NCBI GenBank assembly: GCA_013815325.1
Contig: JACDGM010000001.1
Span: 33,500 to 97,499 of the forward strand
From: Chthoniobacterales bacterium
GTDB taxonomy: Bacteria > Verrucomicrobiota > Verrucomicrobiia > Chthoniobacterales > UBA10450
DNA length: 64,000 nt
Reading direction: 5' to 3'
Shown here: piece by piece, positions 17,468-26,531 of the stretch
How positions within the stretch are numbered: position 1 is the first letter of the stretch
Layout of the letters: the number at the start of each line of letters is the position of its first letter
Position numbers and translations under genes: made by a program
The notes under the pieces: generated by a model
Databases searched by the model: none
The model's input: the letters and a program-made list of their open reading frames with translations, nothing else
What the model was told of the DNA's origin: nothing

Positions 17468-19006
17468 CTATGCAGGAACCAGCTCGGGCTCGGCCAAGCG
17501 ATTCACCGAATTCTTCTCGACCACGCCGTCCCGATCGAGCGCGTCCGCAGCAATCCAGCCGCTCATCATCACCATGGGCATACCGGGTCCCGGATGCGCC
17601 GCACCGCCAGCGAGATAGAGACCGCGTAGATCCGGCGAACGGTTCCCCGGTTTAAACGCGCCGAGGAATCGCCCGTGACTTGCAAGCCCATAAATCGCGC
17701 CGTTCAAAACATGATAGCGATCGTGAATGTCTTGCGGCGTCAGCGCGCTTTCCATGACGATCCGCTCTTCGATGTCCGGCATTCCACCGGTCCGTTTGAG
17801 TTTATCGAGAATTACTTTGCGATAGGCTGGAAACATCTTTTTCCAGTCGTGATGCGGTCGCAAATAAGGCGTGTGGACCAGAACGTAGAGCGCCTCGCCG
17901 CCAGCAGGCGCGGCCGCCGTTTCGGTGCAACTGGCTGCGGCCAAATAGCAGGTCGGGTCGGGTGCAGGTTCGCCTTTCTTGTAGATCCACTCGAACTCCT
18001 CGTGGGGATTGCGACTGAAAACGAAATCGTGGTGCGCGAGATGGTCGTAGCGTCTGCGCAATCCTAGATACAAAACGACGCCGGAACACGCCGGCTCGTA
18101 CCGACGGCGCTTCTCGAATGCCTTTGCGACGCGGCCGTTGATGAGTTCGCGATGCGTGTGGACGGAATCGCAGTTTGAAATGAGCGCGGCGAGCGGAATT
18201 TCTTCGCCTGTGTTAGTGCGAACGCCCGTCACTCCCTCGGCGTCCGTAAGGATTTTATCAATCGCAGTGTTTTTGCGAATTTCGACGCCTAGTTCCTGGG
18301 CGAGCATCGCCAGCGCACGCGGAACAGCCCCTGTTCCCCCAATTGGATACCAAATCCCTTCGTCGGTTTGCATATGGGCGATGCCGCATAAGACCGCCGG
18401 CGATCCGTAAGGCGACGACCCGACATATTGCGTGAAGTGATCCATCATTTGCGCGACACGCGGGTCCGAAGTGTGCGAGCGAACAACGCCCGCGACGCTG
18501 CGGCCCATCTTCATCGTCATGACGTCGCGGAGCATCTTGGGGTCGAACGATGCCTTCAAATCGAACATGTCACGCAGACCACCGATCGGTTTGTAAAAGA
18601 AGAACCGCTCGGAGATATCGCTCAACTTTTTCGACAGACTGGAAAAACGTTGATAGCTGTCGCCCGCATCATTGCCGGGCGAAAACGTGTCGAGCTTCGC
18701 CGCCATCGCACCGACGTTTTGCACGAGATCGAGCTGCGAGCCGTCCTCGAAAAAGAAGCGCCATTGCGGATCGAGCCTGACGAGATCGACGTAATCTTCC
18801 AGCTGCCGGCCGGCTTCAGAAAAGATGCGGCGTAGGACGGAAGGCAACGTGACGATGGTCGGGCCCATATCGAACCGAAATCCATCCTGCTCGAGGACGG
18901 CCGCCTTCCCCCCGAGCCATTCGTTTCGCTCGAAAAGCGTAACGCGATAGCCGCGTGCAGCCAGCACGCAGGCCGCGGCCAGACCGCCCAAGCCGGAGCC
19001 GACCAC
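17468..19006 (-). CDS. Carotenoid desaturase/oxidase, CrtI/CrtN/CrtP family (copy 1)
   Basis: 512 residues. The FAD-binding dinucleotide fold is at the very start (VGSGLGGLAAACVLAARGY, then TLFERNEWLGGKAAV and RFDMGPTIVTLP). The C-terminal signature is YLAGGAAHPGPGMPMVMMSGW. These enzymes desaturate or oxidise C30/C40 carotenes at the membrane. The start is uncertain: the only usable codon is a GTG at 19006 that removes about six residues from the first beta strand (in-frame upstream codons read KSSAV but offer no ATG), so the original start may have been lost. Otherwise the frame is intact, unlike its neighbours. Confidence 0.85.
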   Translation of the reverse strand: MVGSGLGGLAAACVLAARGYRVTLFERNEWLGGKAAVLEQDGFRFDMGPTIVTLPSVLRRIFSEAGRQLEDYVDLVRLDPQWRFFFEDGSQLDLVQNVGAMAAKLDTFSPGNDAGDSYQRFSSLSKKLSDISERFFFYKPIGGLRDMFDLKASFDPKMLRDVMTMKMGRSVAGVVRSHTSDPRVAQMMDHFTQYVGSSPYGSPAVLCGIAHMQTDEGIWYPIGGTGAVPRALAMLAQELGVEIRKNTAIDKILTDAEGVTGVRTNTGEEIPLAALISNCDSVHTHRELINGRVAKAFEKRRRYEPACSGVVLYLGLRRRYDHLAHHDFVFSRNPHEEFEWIYKKGEPAPDPTCYLAAASCTETAAAPAGGEALYVLVHTPYLRPHHDWKKMFPAYRKVILDKLKRTGGMPDIEERIVMESALTPQDIHDRYHVLNGAIYGLASHGRFLGAFKPGNRSPDLRGLYLAGGAAHPGPGMPMVMMSGWIAADALDRDGVVEKNSVNRLAEPELVPA

Positions 19007-19147
19007 AGCGGATGATTTCCAGGGATGCGGCCAGCCGGTTCCGCCAGCCGCGTCCGTACGCCGTGCGAAGATATGCGTCGAACAGTTCCACGTCGCCGTT
19101 CTGCGGCTCGTCGAAATGCCGGTGCGACTTGCCGCGCCGGACGCTGG

Positions 19148-20466
19148 TTACCTTGGGGTCGTCATCTCAAGCAAACCCTCGGCGCCACGCGTTGTGCCGA
19201 AGCCGCTGCGGCCGCGTCCGCCAAACGGTAGGCGCGGATCGGCGGTGGGAACGATGAGGTCGTTGATGACGACAACGCCGGCGCGAACCTTTCCCGCGAA
19301 ACTGTGTGCAGCGGCCGCGTCGCGACTGAAAATCGCTGCGCCTAACGCGTAGGGGCATTGCAACGAGAACGCGAGCGCCTCCGCGTCATTAGCAACCGGA
19401 ATAAGTGAAAGGACCGGCGCAAAAATATCTTCGCAGGCGATCCGCATCGATGATGCTACCGCGCTTAAAATAATTGGAACGGAAAGAAGCTGGCCATCAG
19501 ATTGGATGCTTCCCTTGACGAAATCCGCGCCCGCCACCAAAGCGTCGGTCACGCACCCAAGGCGACGCGGATCGAGGATCAACGAAGTTTCGAAGATGGC
19601 CGCGCGCAGGCGCGTCTCAAGTTCTGAGACGAGGTCACGGTTCACAAAAACGCGTCGGGGTGCAATGCAGGTCGCGCCGTTGTTCAGGCGGAGTCCAAAC
19701 CGAAGCGCGCGCACGACCAAATCGAGGTCAGCATCGGCGCGCACAAAGACGGCGTCACAGCCCGATAGCTCGATCGTTGTCGGCGTCAGCGTTTTCGCGC
19801 ACTGCGCCAGCACCGCTTGGCCCGTGCTCGCGCTGCCAGTCAGAATAACTTTGTCGATGCCGAGTTCGATCGCGGATTGGGCAGCGATCGCCTCTTCCGA
19901 AAGCACGTGAGCAAGATTTTGCGGCAAGCCTGCTCGATGCAAAATTTCGACAAACGCTTGCGCAGCGCGCGATCCGTTGTCGCCTGGTTTGATGAGAACT
20001 GCATTGCGGGCGACGAGCGCCTGGAGGGTCTGAACGGCCGGCAAAAAGAGCGGGTAGTTTCCTGGAGCGATGATGAGAATCAGACCGTGCGGCTCGCGCT
20101 GGATTTCGCTGTGAACGCCGCTAAGCCAGAGGGGGCGCCGCCGCCATCCGAGTCGCCGTCCTCGCAAGATGCGCCCGCTTTCGTCCTCAAGAAATCGGCA
20201 CGCGGCCGCGAGCGGAACGACTTCCGACGTCAGGATTTCAGCCGTCGGACGCTGCCGAAAGTGATTGGCGGCTTCAGTGAGCGATGCTGCTTCTTCGACA
20301 ATGAGCAACCGGGCGCGCCGGATGATTTTTAGTCGCTGCGACAGAGCGCATTCCGTCCAGCCGCATTGTGCGTTCGCGCTGATGCGATCGCCCGCTGAAC
20401 GTTCACGAGCATGGAATTCGCATTTGCTTCTTCTTCCGAAATCAAGAATGGAACGACTACGTTCAT
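19148..20466 (-). pseudogene. Aldehyde dehydrogenase of the carotenoid operon, two frameshifts
   Basis: The true start is the ATG at 20466 (overlapping the upstream stop by 4 bases), giving MNVVVPFLISEEE and QRAIASARTHNAAGRNAL. A frameshift near 20350 moves into the frame SQRLKIIRRARLLIVEEAA, which runs through the NAD-binding part (LIIAPGNYPLFLP, LTGSASTG), the catalytic Glu (TIELSGCDAV) and the catalytic Cys (NNGATCIAPRRVFV). At 19148 a missing base brings in a stop. The natural C-terminus (VTSVRRGKSHRHF, ELFDAYLRTAYGRGW) is readable in another frame to about 19020. The intact ancestor resembles AldH-type enzymes that turn C30 carotenals into acids. No functional product is expected unless the two shifts are sequencing errors. 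Confidence 0.8.
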
Positions 20467-22017
20467 GCGAAGGTTGGCTGGGAGTTCTTTTCGGTCCGTT
20501 GAGTCGACGGCGCATTTGCGCTTTCTTGCCAGTCCACATCGAAGCCGAAATCTTCAAGCAACAGACGCGAACTGATCCGCGCGCTCTCGAAGATTACCGG
20601 TAACCCGCTGCCTGGATGCGTTCCGCCGCCGACGACATAGACACCGTTCAAATCTTCGAATCGATTGTGCGGCCGGAGATGCAACATCTGGTCAAGGGTG
20701 TGGGCCAGATTAAAGGTGGCCCCACGATAGACTTCGTAACGCGTGTCCCAATCCGCCGGCGTAATCACACGCTCGTACCGTATGCGCGATTCGACACCTC
20801 TGAATCCTAACTTCGCAATCTGTTTCAACATCAGGTCGCGAAACGCACTCCGCTCTTTGGACCAGTCCACATTTGAATGTTGGTGCGTAACCGGAGCGAG
20901 AATGTAGAGCGCGCTATGTCCGCGCGGCGCGAGAGTCGAGTCGGTCGCGCTGGCATTCTGGACATAAAATGACGGGTCGCTGCTTAACACATGCCGGTTC
21001 TCGATTTCATCGAGGTTTCGCTCGTAATTTTCCGAGATGTGAATGTTATGATGCGGCAGGTCGTAGCGGCCTTCGATCCCGAGATACATCATGAAAGTCG
21101 AGCAGGAGTACTTTTTTCCAGCCAGCTTCCGATCGGTCCAACGTCGCCGCAGTTTGTCCGGAACCAGCTTCTGCATGGCGCGGGCAAAATCGGCGTTCAC
21201 CACTACTGCGTCTGCCTTGTAAGTTTGGCTGCCGGTGCGAATTCCGGTGGCCCTGCGACCGGCAAAAAGAATCTCTTCCCACCGGTTCGTTTAGGTGAAT
21301 CTCAACGCCCTGCCGGTGCGCGACACGTGCCATCGCGGCGGTGATGGCCCCGCAACCGCCGATCGGATGCCAAACGCCGTGCTCGTACTCGAGAAAGCTC
21401 AGGATACTGAACAAGCTCGGACAGCGGAAAGGCGACATGCCAAGATATTTCGACTGGAAACAAAACGCGAGCCGCACGCGCTCGTCGCTGAAGAAACGCT
21501 TTAGGTAAGTGTCGAGTGATTGGTGCGGCCGCAGCATCGGGAGCATTCGCAAGAGGCGTTTATTGAATACACTTCGCCAGCCCTCAAATGACGTCTCCAG
21601 ACACGGCTCCATCAACGCGAGTTTGGCGCGGTTTTCGAAGAGAAAACGGTGAAACCCTGGAGCGTCATGCGGCGACAGCGCGGAAATTTGCGCTTCCATC
21701 CGCGCAACGTCCGGTGTGCAATCCATTTCTCCGCCACCACCGAATTGGACTCGATACTGTGGATCGAGCCGCACGAGCTCAATCTCTTCGCGAAGTTCCG
21801 CGCCGGCGACGCGGAAAATTTCCTCAAGCACCCGCGGGTAGAGGAAGAAGGTGGGACCAAGGTCGAACTTGTAACCGTCGGCCTCGATGCTCGAGGTGCG
21901 TCCGCCAACAATCGGCAGACGCTCGATGATCTTTACCTTCACTCCCTGGCTTGCTAGCAGAATTGCGGAGGCGAGGCCGCCCGGGCCGGCGCCGATGATG
22001 AGGATCTGTTTCGCCAT
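20463..22017 (-). pseudogene. Carotenoid desaturase/oxidase (copy 2), one frameshift
   Basis: Starts at the ATG at 22017 (MAKQILIIGAGPGGLASAILL), with a clear FAD motif, ERLPIVGGRTSSIEADG and FDLGPTFFLYP. The frame is clean to about 21285 (GVEIHLNEPV), then shifts by one base. The second part (ADFARAMQKLVPDKL through YVVGGGTHPGSGLPVIFESA) is clean in another frame down to 20463. Together they make a full-length CrtI/CrtN-type protein of about 515 residues. It is the first enzyme gene of the operon and a diverged paralog of the 17468-19006 gene, as in CrtN/CrtP pairs of C30 pathways. The phytoene/squalene synthase that feeds such a pathway is not in the window. Confidence 0.82.
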
Positions 22018-22025
22018 GGCACCAG

Positions 22026-22238
22026 CTAAAATCTGGTCCGGATGCCGCACGCCCGGAGCGCGCACCAACCGCGCAGCGCCTCAAAAAGGACGAACGCTCC
22101 GCCCAGAAACAAAACAACGCTCAGGATGAAATGGGGGCGCAGGTAGAGCGCACCGCCGATGAACAGGGGCACCGACGCGACGCCGCGGAGCCAACGGCCC
22201 GTGGTGTTAAGTTTGCTGCGAAGGCGACGCTCGATTTA
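22026..22238 (-). pseudogene. Small membrane protein of DUF2892 type, start codon lost
   Basis: A readable frame of about 70 codons ending at TAG (22026-22028): GRWLRGVASVPLFIGG, then hydrophobic stretches, then ALRGWCALRACGIRT, typical of the short two-helix DUF2892 membrane proteins with paired Cys. In-frame upstream is a TAA directly before the codon for Ile-Glu-Arg-Arg, with no ATG, GTG or TTG between, so the start appears to have been destroyed. It lies between the small protein at 22277 and the desaturase pseudogene, in the same direction. Confidence 0.55.
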
Positions 22239-22276
22239 AGCGGTCGAGCCGAACCGCAGAATGGCTCGCGCATCGA

Positions 22277-22453
22277 TCAGGCGTGATTGATTTGCGTCGC
22301 GATGACTGGGGGTGGCACGAACACGCTCTGAGCGGCCGGTGAAACAAAAACCTCGTAATCCCGGTTCACGAGGAACCAGAGGGTTACGCCGACGATTAAG
22401 CTGGCGAACGCCGCTATCAGAAAAGGACGATCAACTTTTGTGAACATAGACAT
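22277..22453 (-). CDS. Small single-span membrane protein, first gene of the carotenoid operon
   Basis: 58 residues from the ATG at 22453 (or 52-56 from the second Met). Sequence begins MSMFTKVDRPFLIAAFAS, has one membrane helix (about residues 11-30, ending WFLVNRDYEVF) and a short Pro/Val-rich tail (SVFVPPPVIATQINHA). No family recognised. It is the first gene after the divergent promoter shared with the CarH-like regulator, and a copy of the TGTCTATGT element overlaps its start codons. It was too short to be picked up by length alone, but amino-acid composition and placement support it. Confidence 0.55.
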   Translation of the reverse strand: MSMFTKVDRPFLIAAFASLIVGVTLWFLVNRDYEVFVSPAAQSVFVPPPVIATQINHA

Positions 22454-22503
22454 TTGGGTTGGCGACGGTTTGAAATCGAACGACCGTCGGTGTTTCGAAA
22501 TAG

Positions 22504-22625
22504 TTTGTCAACTATTTGTCTATGTTTTTTAGTGCCTACTTCCATTATTCTCCTTGCTATGCCTTTTATGATCCGGCGAAGATAATTGAAAACTATTTTG
22601 CATTCTGTCTATGTCATGTCTACAT
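22504..22625. promoter_or_regulatory. Divergent control region with 11-bp-spaced direct repeats
   Basis: An AT-rich gap between the carotenoid operon and the CarH-like gene. TGTC-containing direct repeats come in two pairs with exactly 11-base spacing: 22506/22517 (TGTCAACTA then TGTCTATGT) and 22606/22617 (TGTCTATGT then TGTCTACAT). A third exact TGTCTATGT is found in reverse at 22444-22452. As I recall, CarH tetramers bind tandem direct repeats spaced by 11 bp, so these are strong operator candidates for the neighbouring regulator, placed to control both directions. AT-rich TATGAT (22568-22573) could be a -10 box. Confidence 0.6.
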
Positions 22626-22638
22626 TTCTAACCCAAGG

Positions 22639-23604
22639 ATGAAACAAGTCGATAACCCCATCCGCGTTGCGTCGGCGCGGAGCGGACTTTCTACACACGC
22701 GATTAGGGTTTGGGAGAGGCGTTACGGCGCAGTCAAACCGAAGCGCACCGGCACGAATCGCCGCCTTTACTCAGACGTTGAGATCGAGCGTCTGACTCTC
22801 CTTCGGCTGGCGACTGCTTCCGGACACAGCATCGGAAATATCGCCACGCTCCCGCTCGCGAAGCTGAAATCGCTTGTCAGCGAAGCCGAGCCTGAAGGAC
22901 GCCGCGCACGGCCAGGCTCCCCGGCGCAGAGTTTTCATGATGCTTGCCTCCAGGCGGTGAAGGCGCTCGATGATCGCCAGTTAGGAGAACAACTGCAGCG
23001 CGCGCTCGTCGCTCTCGGTCAGCAGGGATTACTTCGGCAGCTGGTGGCGCCGCTCGCCCAGAGAACTGGGGAACTTTGGCGTGCCGGTGTCATCACCGCT
23101 GCGCATGAACATTTTCTAACCGCGGCTTTGAAAGTCTTTCTGGGGAACGTTGCGGGGCAGTTTGCGTCTTCACCGATTGCACCTGCCATCGTGATCGCTA
23201 CGCCGGCGGGACAGCTTCACGAACTTGGCGCAGTCATTATCAATGCTGCCGCCGCGCAGCTCGGATGGCGTACTACCTATCTCGGCGCCAGTCTCCCAGC
23301 GGCAGAGATCGCCGGTGCCGCCATCCAAAGCAAGGCCGTCGCGGTAGCACTCAGCATAGTGTATCCCGAAGATGATCCCCATCTCCCTCACGAACTGATC
23401 AGCTTGAAGCATTTTCTTCCGGCAGAGGTCAAGATCCTGAGCGGTGGCCGAGCTGCAGCCGCGTACAGCGAAATACTGACCCGCATCGAAGCGATCCAGC
23501 CCACGGATCTCGATGCCTTCTCGCTGCAGCTCGACGCACTCCGCAAGGCGGCGAGTGGCCGCGAGGTCGGGGTCAATACGCCTTTTCTATCCCGAACTAT
23601 CTGA
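22639..23604 (+). CDS. carH: CarH-like MerR regulator with B12-binding photosensory domain
   Basis: From the ATG at 22639 the product has 321 residues. Residues 7-75 are a MerR winged helix (IRVASARSGLSTHAIRVWERRYGAVKPKRTGTNRRLYSD). Residues about 95-175 form the helical cap with the Wx9EH signature of adenosylcobalamin photoreceptors (Trp147, Glu157-His158 in ELWRAGVITAAHEHF). The rest is a B12-binding Rossmann fold with the axial His in GQLHELG (His194; the usual Glu two residues before it is Gln-Leu here). In the dark, AdoCbl-CarH represses carotenoid genes; light breaks the Co-C bond and releases DNA. The divergent carotenoid operon makes this role very likely. Confidence 0.85.
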   Translation: MKQVDNPIRVASARSGLSTHAIRVWERRYGAVKPKRTGTNRRLYSDVEIERLTLLRLATASGHSIGNIATLPLAKLKSLVSEAEPEGRRARPGSPAQSFHDACLQAVKALDDRQLGEQLQRALVALGQQGLLRQLVAPLAQRTGELWRAGVITAAHEHFLTAALKVFLGNVAGQFASSPIAPAIVIATPAGQLHELGAVIINAAAAQLGWRTTYLGASLPAAEIAGAAIQSKAVAVALSIVYPEDDPHLPHELISLKHFLPAEVKILSGGRAAAAYSEILTRIEAIQPTDLDAFSLQLDALRKAASGREVGVNTPFLSRTI

Positions 23605-23756
23605 ACGGGTCCAGGCGTCTGCCGCCATTGTTTCGCGCCGCTCTGCACGGAAGCGGACGTTGCCGGATGAACCTGCAAATCAATGGACATGTTATGACTT
23701 TCGGCACACGGCTTATGACCGAAGGCATTTTCTCCCTCGTGACCAATAGGGAAAAG

Positions 23757-23827
23757 AGCGGGTGAGGGGAATCGAACCCCCGTATGCAGCTTGGGAAGCT
23801 GCCGTTCTGCCATTGAACTACACCCGC
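23757..23827 (-). tRNA. tRNA-Gly (anticodon TCC)
   Basis: On the minus strand the cloverleaf is complete: acceptor GCGGGTG/CACCCGC, D-arm with TTCAATGG, anticodon arm GCAGC-TTCCCAA-GCTGC (anticodon TCC), and T-arm GGGGGTTCGATTCCCC. No intron. No CCA is encoded. It lies between the CarH-like gene and the pseudopilin gene. Confidence 0.95.
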
Positions 23828-23870
23828 GGGGTGAGCTGAGAGCTTATAGTTGAGAGTTGAGAGACCGCAA

Positions 23871-24485
23871 CTACTGCCAGGAAATCACGTCGTCGTCTGC
23901 AGTGCCTGTATTCTTGCCCGACGGAGTTGCCGATGAGCTGCCATCCTTGCCAAAGGACCACGCGATCACTCCTAATTGGAGAGGCGCGGCCCCGGCGTCT
24001 TGTGAATAGGGATTGGCAACTTGATTGTTATAGTCGGCATCTATCCGGACGACATAATTCTGGCCCCACGGATCAAAAAACTGCCCGGTTCCCGTAGTGG
24101 TTCCAATACCTGATCGCGGGCTGGCGCTGTCCTTCACGTCAGGCGGTGAAATGAAAACGATTTGACGAGGATTCAACGTTGGTATGGCTTCGACACCGCG
24201 CAAAGGGTCGAAAAGTGTTTGGTTCGTGGTCGGGCTACCTCCCGGTCCCAAAGTCGTTTCGACCGTCGCCGCGGTCGGATACTTGCCGTACTCGGTATAA
24301 AACGCATTCACCGCCGTCACGATCTGCGTCACGTCGTTCTTCGCCTGCGTCCGTTTCGCCTGATCCTGGACGCCTTTGAAGGCCGGGAAGAGAAGCGCGA
24401 TTAAGATCGCTATGATCGTGATGACAACCAGCAGCTCGATCAATGTGAAAGCGCTCTGGGGTTTTGGATTTCCTCTCACGTCCAT
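23871..24485 (-). CDS. Type II secretion-like pseudopilin (GspG family)
   Basis: From the ATG at 24485 (MDVRGNPKPQS) about 204 residues. The prepilin leader is short and charged, followed by AFTLIELLVVITIIAILIALLFPAF, with Glu5 and the hydrophobic helix typical of methylated pilins; position -1 is Ala instead of the usual Gly. The globular part has the GspG arrangement (KNDVTQIVTAVNAFYTEYGKYPT, later DPWGQNYVVRID and GVIAWSFGKDG). Such proteins are numerous in Verrucomicrobia, and many lack neighbouring secretion genes, as here. It overlaps the upstream gene end by about 10 bases. Confidence 0.82.
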   Translation of the reverse strand: MDVRGNPKPQSAFTLIELLVVITIIAILIALLFPAFKGVQDQAKRTQAKNDVTQIVTAVNAFYTEYGKYPTAATVETTLGPGGSPTTNQTLFDPLRGVEAIPTLNPRQIVFISPPDVKDSASPRSGIGTTTGTGQFFDPWGQNYVVRIDADYNNQVANPYSQDAGAAPLQLGVIAWSFGKDGSSSATPSGKNTGTADDDVISWQ

Positions 24486-25843
24486 TTTTGCATCTGCTCG
24501 GGGAAAGGACATTGCGCGCAGTCGGAGTTGTCTTGCAAGCAAAAGTCCTCGTAGATCTGGAGGAGACCCTGCTGCTGCGCCACGGTCTTGAGAAAGCTCG
24601 CCCGGCGCGGGTCGTCCCCGAAGAGTCGCGCGGCGCCGGTTTCCAATCGGCGGTTCGTTAGGCGGGCGGGTAGTTTTTGATAGTCCGGCCAGACTTCGCG
24701 CCCTTGCGCCTGGCGCAACGGGAGGACGACGTTCGCCAGAATTTCGGTGGCGCGCGTCTCACCGATGAGCGCCATTTCGGCGGCGGCCGGAGCCGAGGTG
24801 AGGGTGTAATGAAAGTTCCAATAGGGATGCGCGCAGGAGAGTAAAAAATCGCGCGTCGCCTTGAGATCGTCTTTGCCTAACGACCGCAGGAATTGCGGCC
24901 AATCCGCGGCCAGGGCGGCGAGAGCAGCGAGCCGGCGCTGCGGATGATTGAGCGGCCGCGTTCCACTCAATCGCCAGGTGCGCGGCGGCAGGACGAGACG
25001 CTCCAGCTCGCTCCGGCGCGGCCACCATTTATCCCAGAGAGCGCGCAGATAACTCCGCGTGGCGGCCTCGAACTGCGCCAGGTCCGGCGCAGCAAGGAAA
25101 CCGCCGACGCCAAAGAGGGTGGCTTCGATCTCGTTAGGCAAAGCTCGCAGCACCTTCAGAGGTAGCCGCTGCGCGAGCAGGGTGAAGGGCAATTTGTTCT
25201 GTTTGTAACCGAGCGCGGTGGCCAGTTCCTGGAAGAGCGCTTCGTCGCGACCGTGCAATTCGGCGAGGCGCCCGAGCCGTTGCGCTTTCCGGGCGAGCCG
25301 GAATTGCGCGGCCGCGTCGAGAATATTTCGCACCTTTTCCTCCGGCAGATCGCGCAGCGGCGCCTGACAGCGACCCGGTCGCGCAAGCGGAAGATTCGCC
25401 GCCAGTCCGGCGGGCAACGTCGCGGGATCGACCTGCACTTGCGGCACGTTGCGTTGCGCGCTCGTCCGGCTGAAGAACGCGCGCGGCCCCGCCTCCACGA
25501 AAACGTGAAGGACAGTGTCATCGAAGGCGGGATTGGTAGCGTGCCCGTGGGCTTCCCAATTTTGGTCCGCGAGATCGAACTCGATGCTTCCCCTTACGAT
25601 CTCGCTGTGGCCGATGCGAATCGCGGCGTCGGAAAAATCCGGCCCGGCGGCGCGGTTCCAGGTGCCGAATTGCACGATCTCGACCTCCTCGCCTGCGGTG
25701 CTCGTGAAGCTGCGGCCGAAGTCGCCCGCAAACCAGCGCGCCTGTAATTCCAGCTCGCTGAAATGACGCGGAAGGAGCAGGAGCGGGCGCTCACGAATTC
25801 GAGCGGTTGCCAGCAACTGCGCATAACGCTCTGCGCTAGACAT
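24476..25843 (-). CDS. DUF2851 family protein
   Basis: 455 residues. The N-terminal portion matches the DUF2851 pattern: EEVEIVQFGTWNRAAGPDFSDAAIRIG, RGSIEFDLADQNWEAHGHATNPAFDDTVLHVFVE. The C-terminus has a Cys cluster (CLQDNSDCAQCPFPEQM) that could bind metal. Function is unknown; the family is frequent in Bacteroidetes and Verrucomicrobia. No signal peptide or membrane segment. Three copies of the 9-base word are in the gene (24655, 24875, 25131), marking return to ordinary density after the long carotenoid-region gap. Confidence 0.8.
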   Translation of the reverse strand: MSSAERYAQLLATARIRERPLLLLPRHFSELELQARWFAGDFGRSFTSTAGEEVEIVQFGTWNRAAGPDFSDAAIRIGHSEIVRGSIEFDLADQNWEAHGHATNPAFDDTVLHVFVEAGPRAFFSRTSAQRNVPQVQVDPATLPAGLAANLPLARPGRCQAPLRDLPEEKVRNILDAAAQFRLARKAQRLGRLAELHGRDEALFQELATALGYKQNKLPFTLLAQRLPLKVLRALPNEIEATLFGVGGFLAAPDLAQFEAATRSYLRALWDKWWPRRSELERLVLPPRTWRLSGTRPLNHPQRRLAALAALAADWPQFLRSLGKDDLKATRDFLLSCAHPYWNFHYTLTSAPAAAEMALIGETRATEILANVVLPLRQAQGREVWPDYQKLPARLTNRRLETGAARLFGDDPRRASFLKTVAQQQGLLQIYEDFCLQDNSDCAQCPFPEQMQKWT

Positions 25844-26008
25844 TCGCGCAGGCTAGGCCGCGAGGAACACCCGCCGCAAGAGGGAAAGGCGCGGGGCAGG
25901 ATTTGCATTGCATCGCGTCCGGCGCCCCGAGTACACCGCACTTCAATGGCATGCCAGCCGTCAATTGCGCGGCCCACAGCCTACCTAACAAAAGAGAGAA
26001 AGCAAAAG

Positions 26009-26482
26009 ATGAAATCAAAAATCCCACTCATTACTGGCGTCTGCGTCGCGGCGGCCATCGCGCTTTGCGCGGCGCCTAACATCCCCGCCCAGGGCAAAAA
26101 ATCTCCGGCTCCCGAAGCGGCCGCTTCGGCCTCGTCGATGGCGACAGAGACCAGCGGCAAGCCCGCACGTGCCATTCCTTATCGCGGAAAAGTCGCGTCG
26201 GTTGACGCCGCGGCGAAGACTTTCACGATCGCGGGCAAGACGGGCTCGCGCGTGTTCAAGATCACCGATCAAACTCAGATCATGAAACAAGGTGCACCGG
26301 CGACGATGGCCGACATCGTGGCGGACGAAGAAATGCGCGGCTCATATTGGAAGAAGAGCGACGGCTCGCTCGAAGCCAAAAAGGTCAATCTCGGCCCGAA
26401 TACGGACGCCGCGGAAACCAGAAAACGTTCGAAGAAGGAGAAGAGCGCTGATTCGGAAGCGGCGCCGACGGCGACGCCGTAA
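26009..26482 (+). CDS. Small secreted protein of unknown function
   Basis: 157 residues from the ATG at 26009, which has GAGAGAAAG upstream as a ribosome-binding site. A signal peptide (KSKIPLITGVCVAAAIALCAAP) precedes a low-complexity Ala/Ser linker and a beta-rich region: YRGKVASVDAAAKTFTIAGKTGSRVFKITDQTQIMKQG, like the OB-like repeats in DUF5666-type proteins. The tail is lysine-rich (RKRSKKEKSAD). Probably periplasmic or surface-located. Frames upstream of 26009 that would lengthen it have no support. Confidence 0.7.
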   Translation: MKSKIPLITGVCVAAAIALCAAPNIPAQGKKSPAPEAAASASSMATETSGKPARAIPYRGKVASVDAAAKTFTIAGKTGSRVFKITDQTQIMKQGAPATMADIVADEEMRGSYWKKSDGSLEAKKVNLGPNTDAAETRKRSKKEKSADSEAAPTATP

Positions 26483-26531
26483 TTCCGATGTAGAGGCGGA
26501 CGTGTCGCCCGCGCGGCTCGAATCGCGACCG

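Noticed and set aside
18816-19091. Separate small gene between the aldehyde dehydrogenase and the desaturase
   Set aside because: Its N-terminal residues are the displaced C-terminus of the aldehyde dehydrogenase, and the rest is an out-of-frame reading of the desaturase.
22516-22638. N-terminal extension of the CarH-like regulator
   Set aside because: The extra 41 residues are read through the AT-rich promoter and the operator repeats; the MerR domain begins right after the ATG at 22639.
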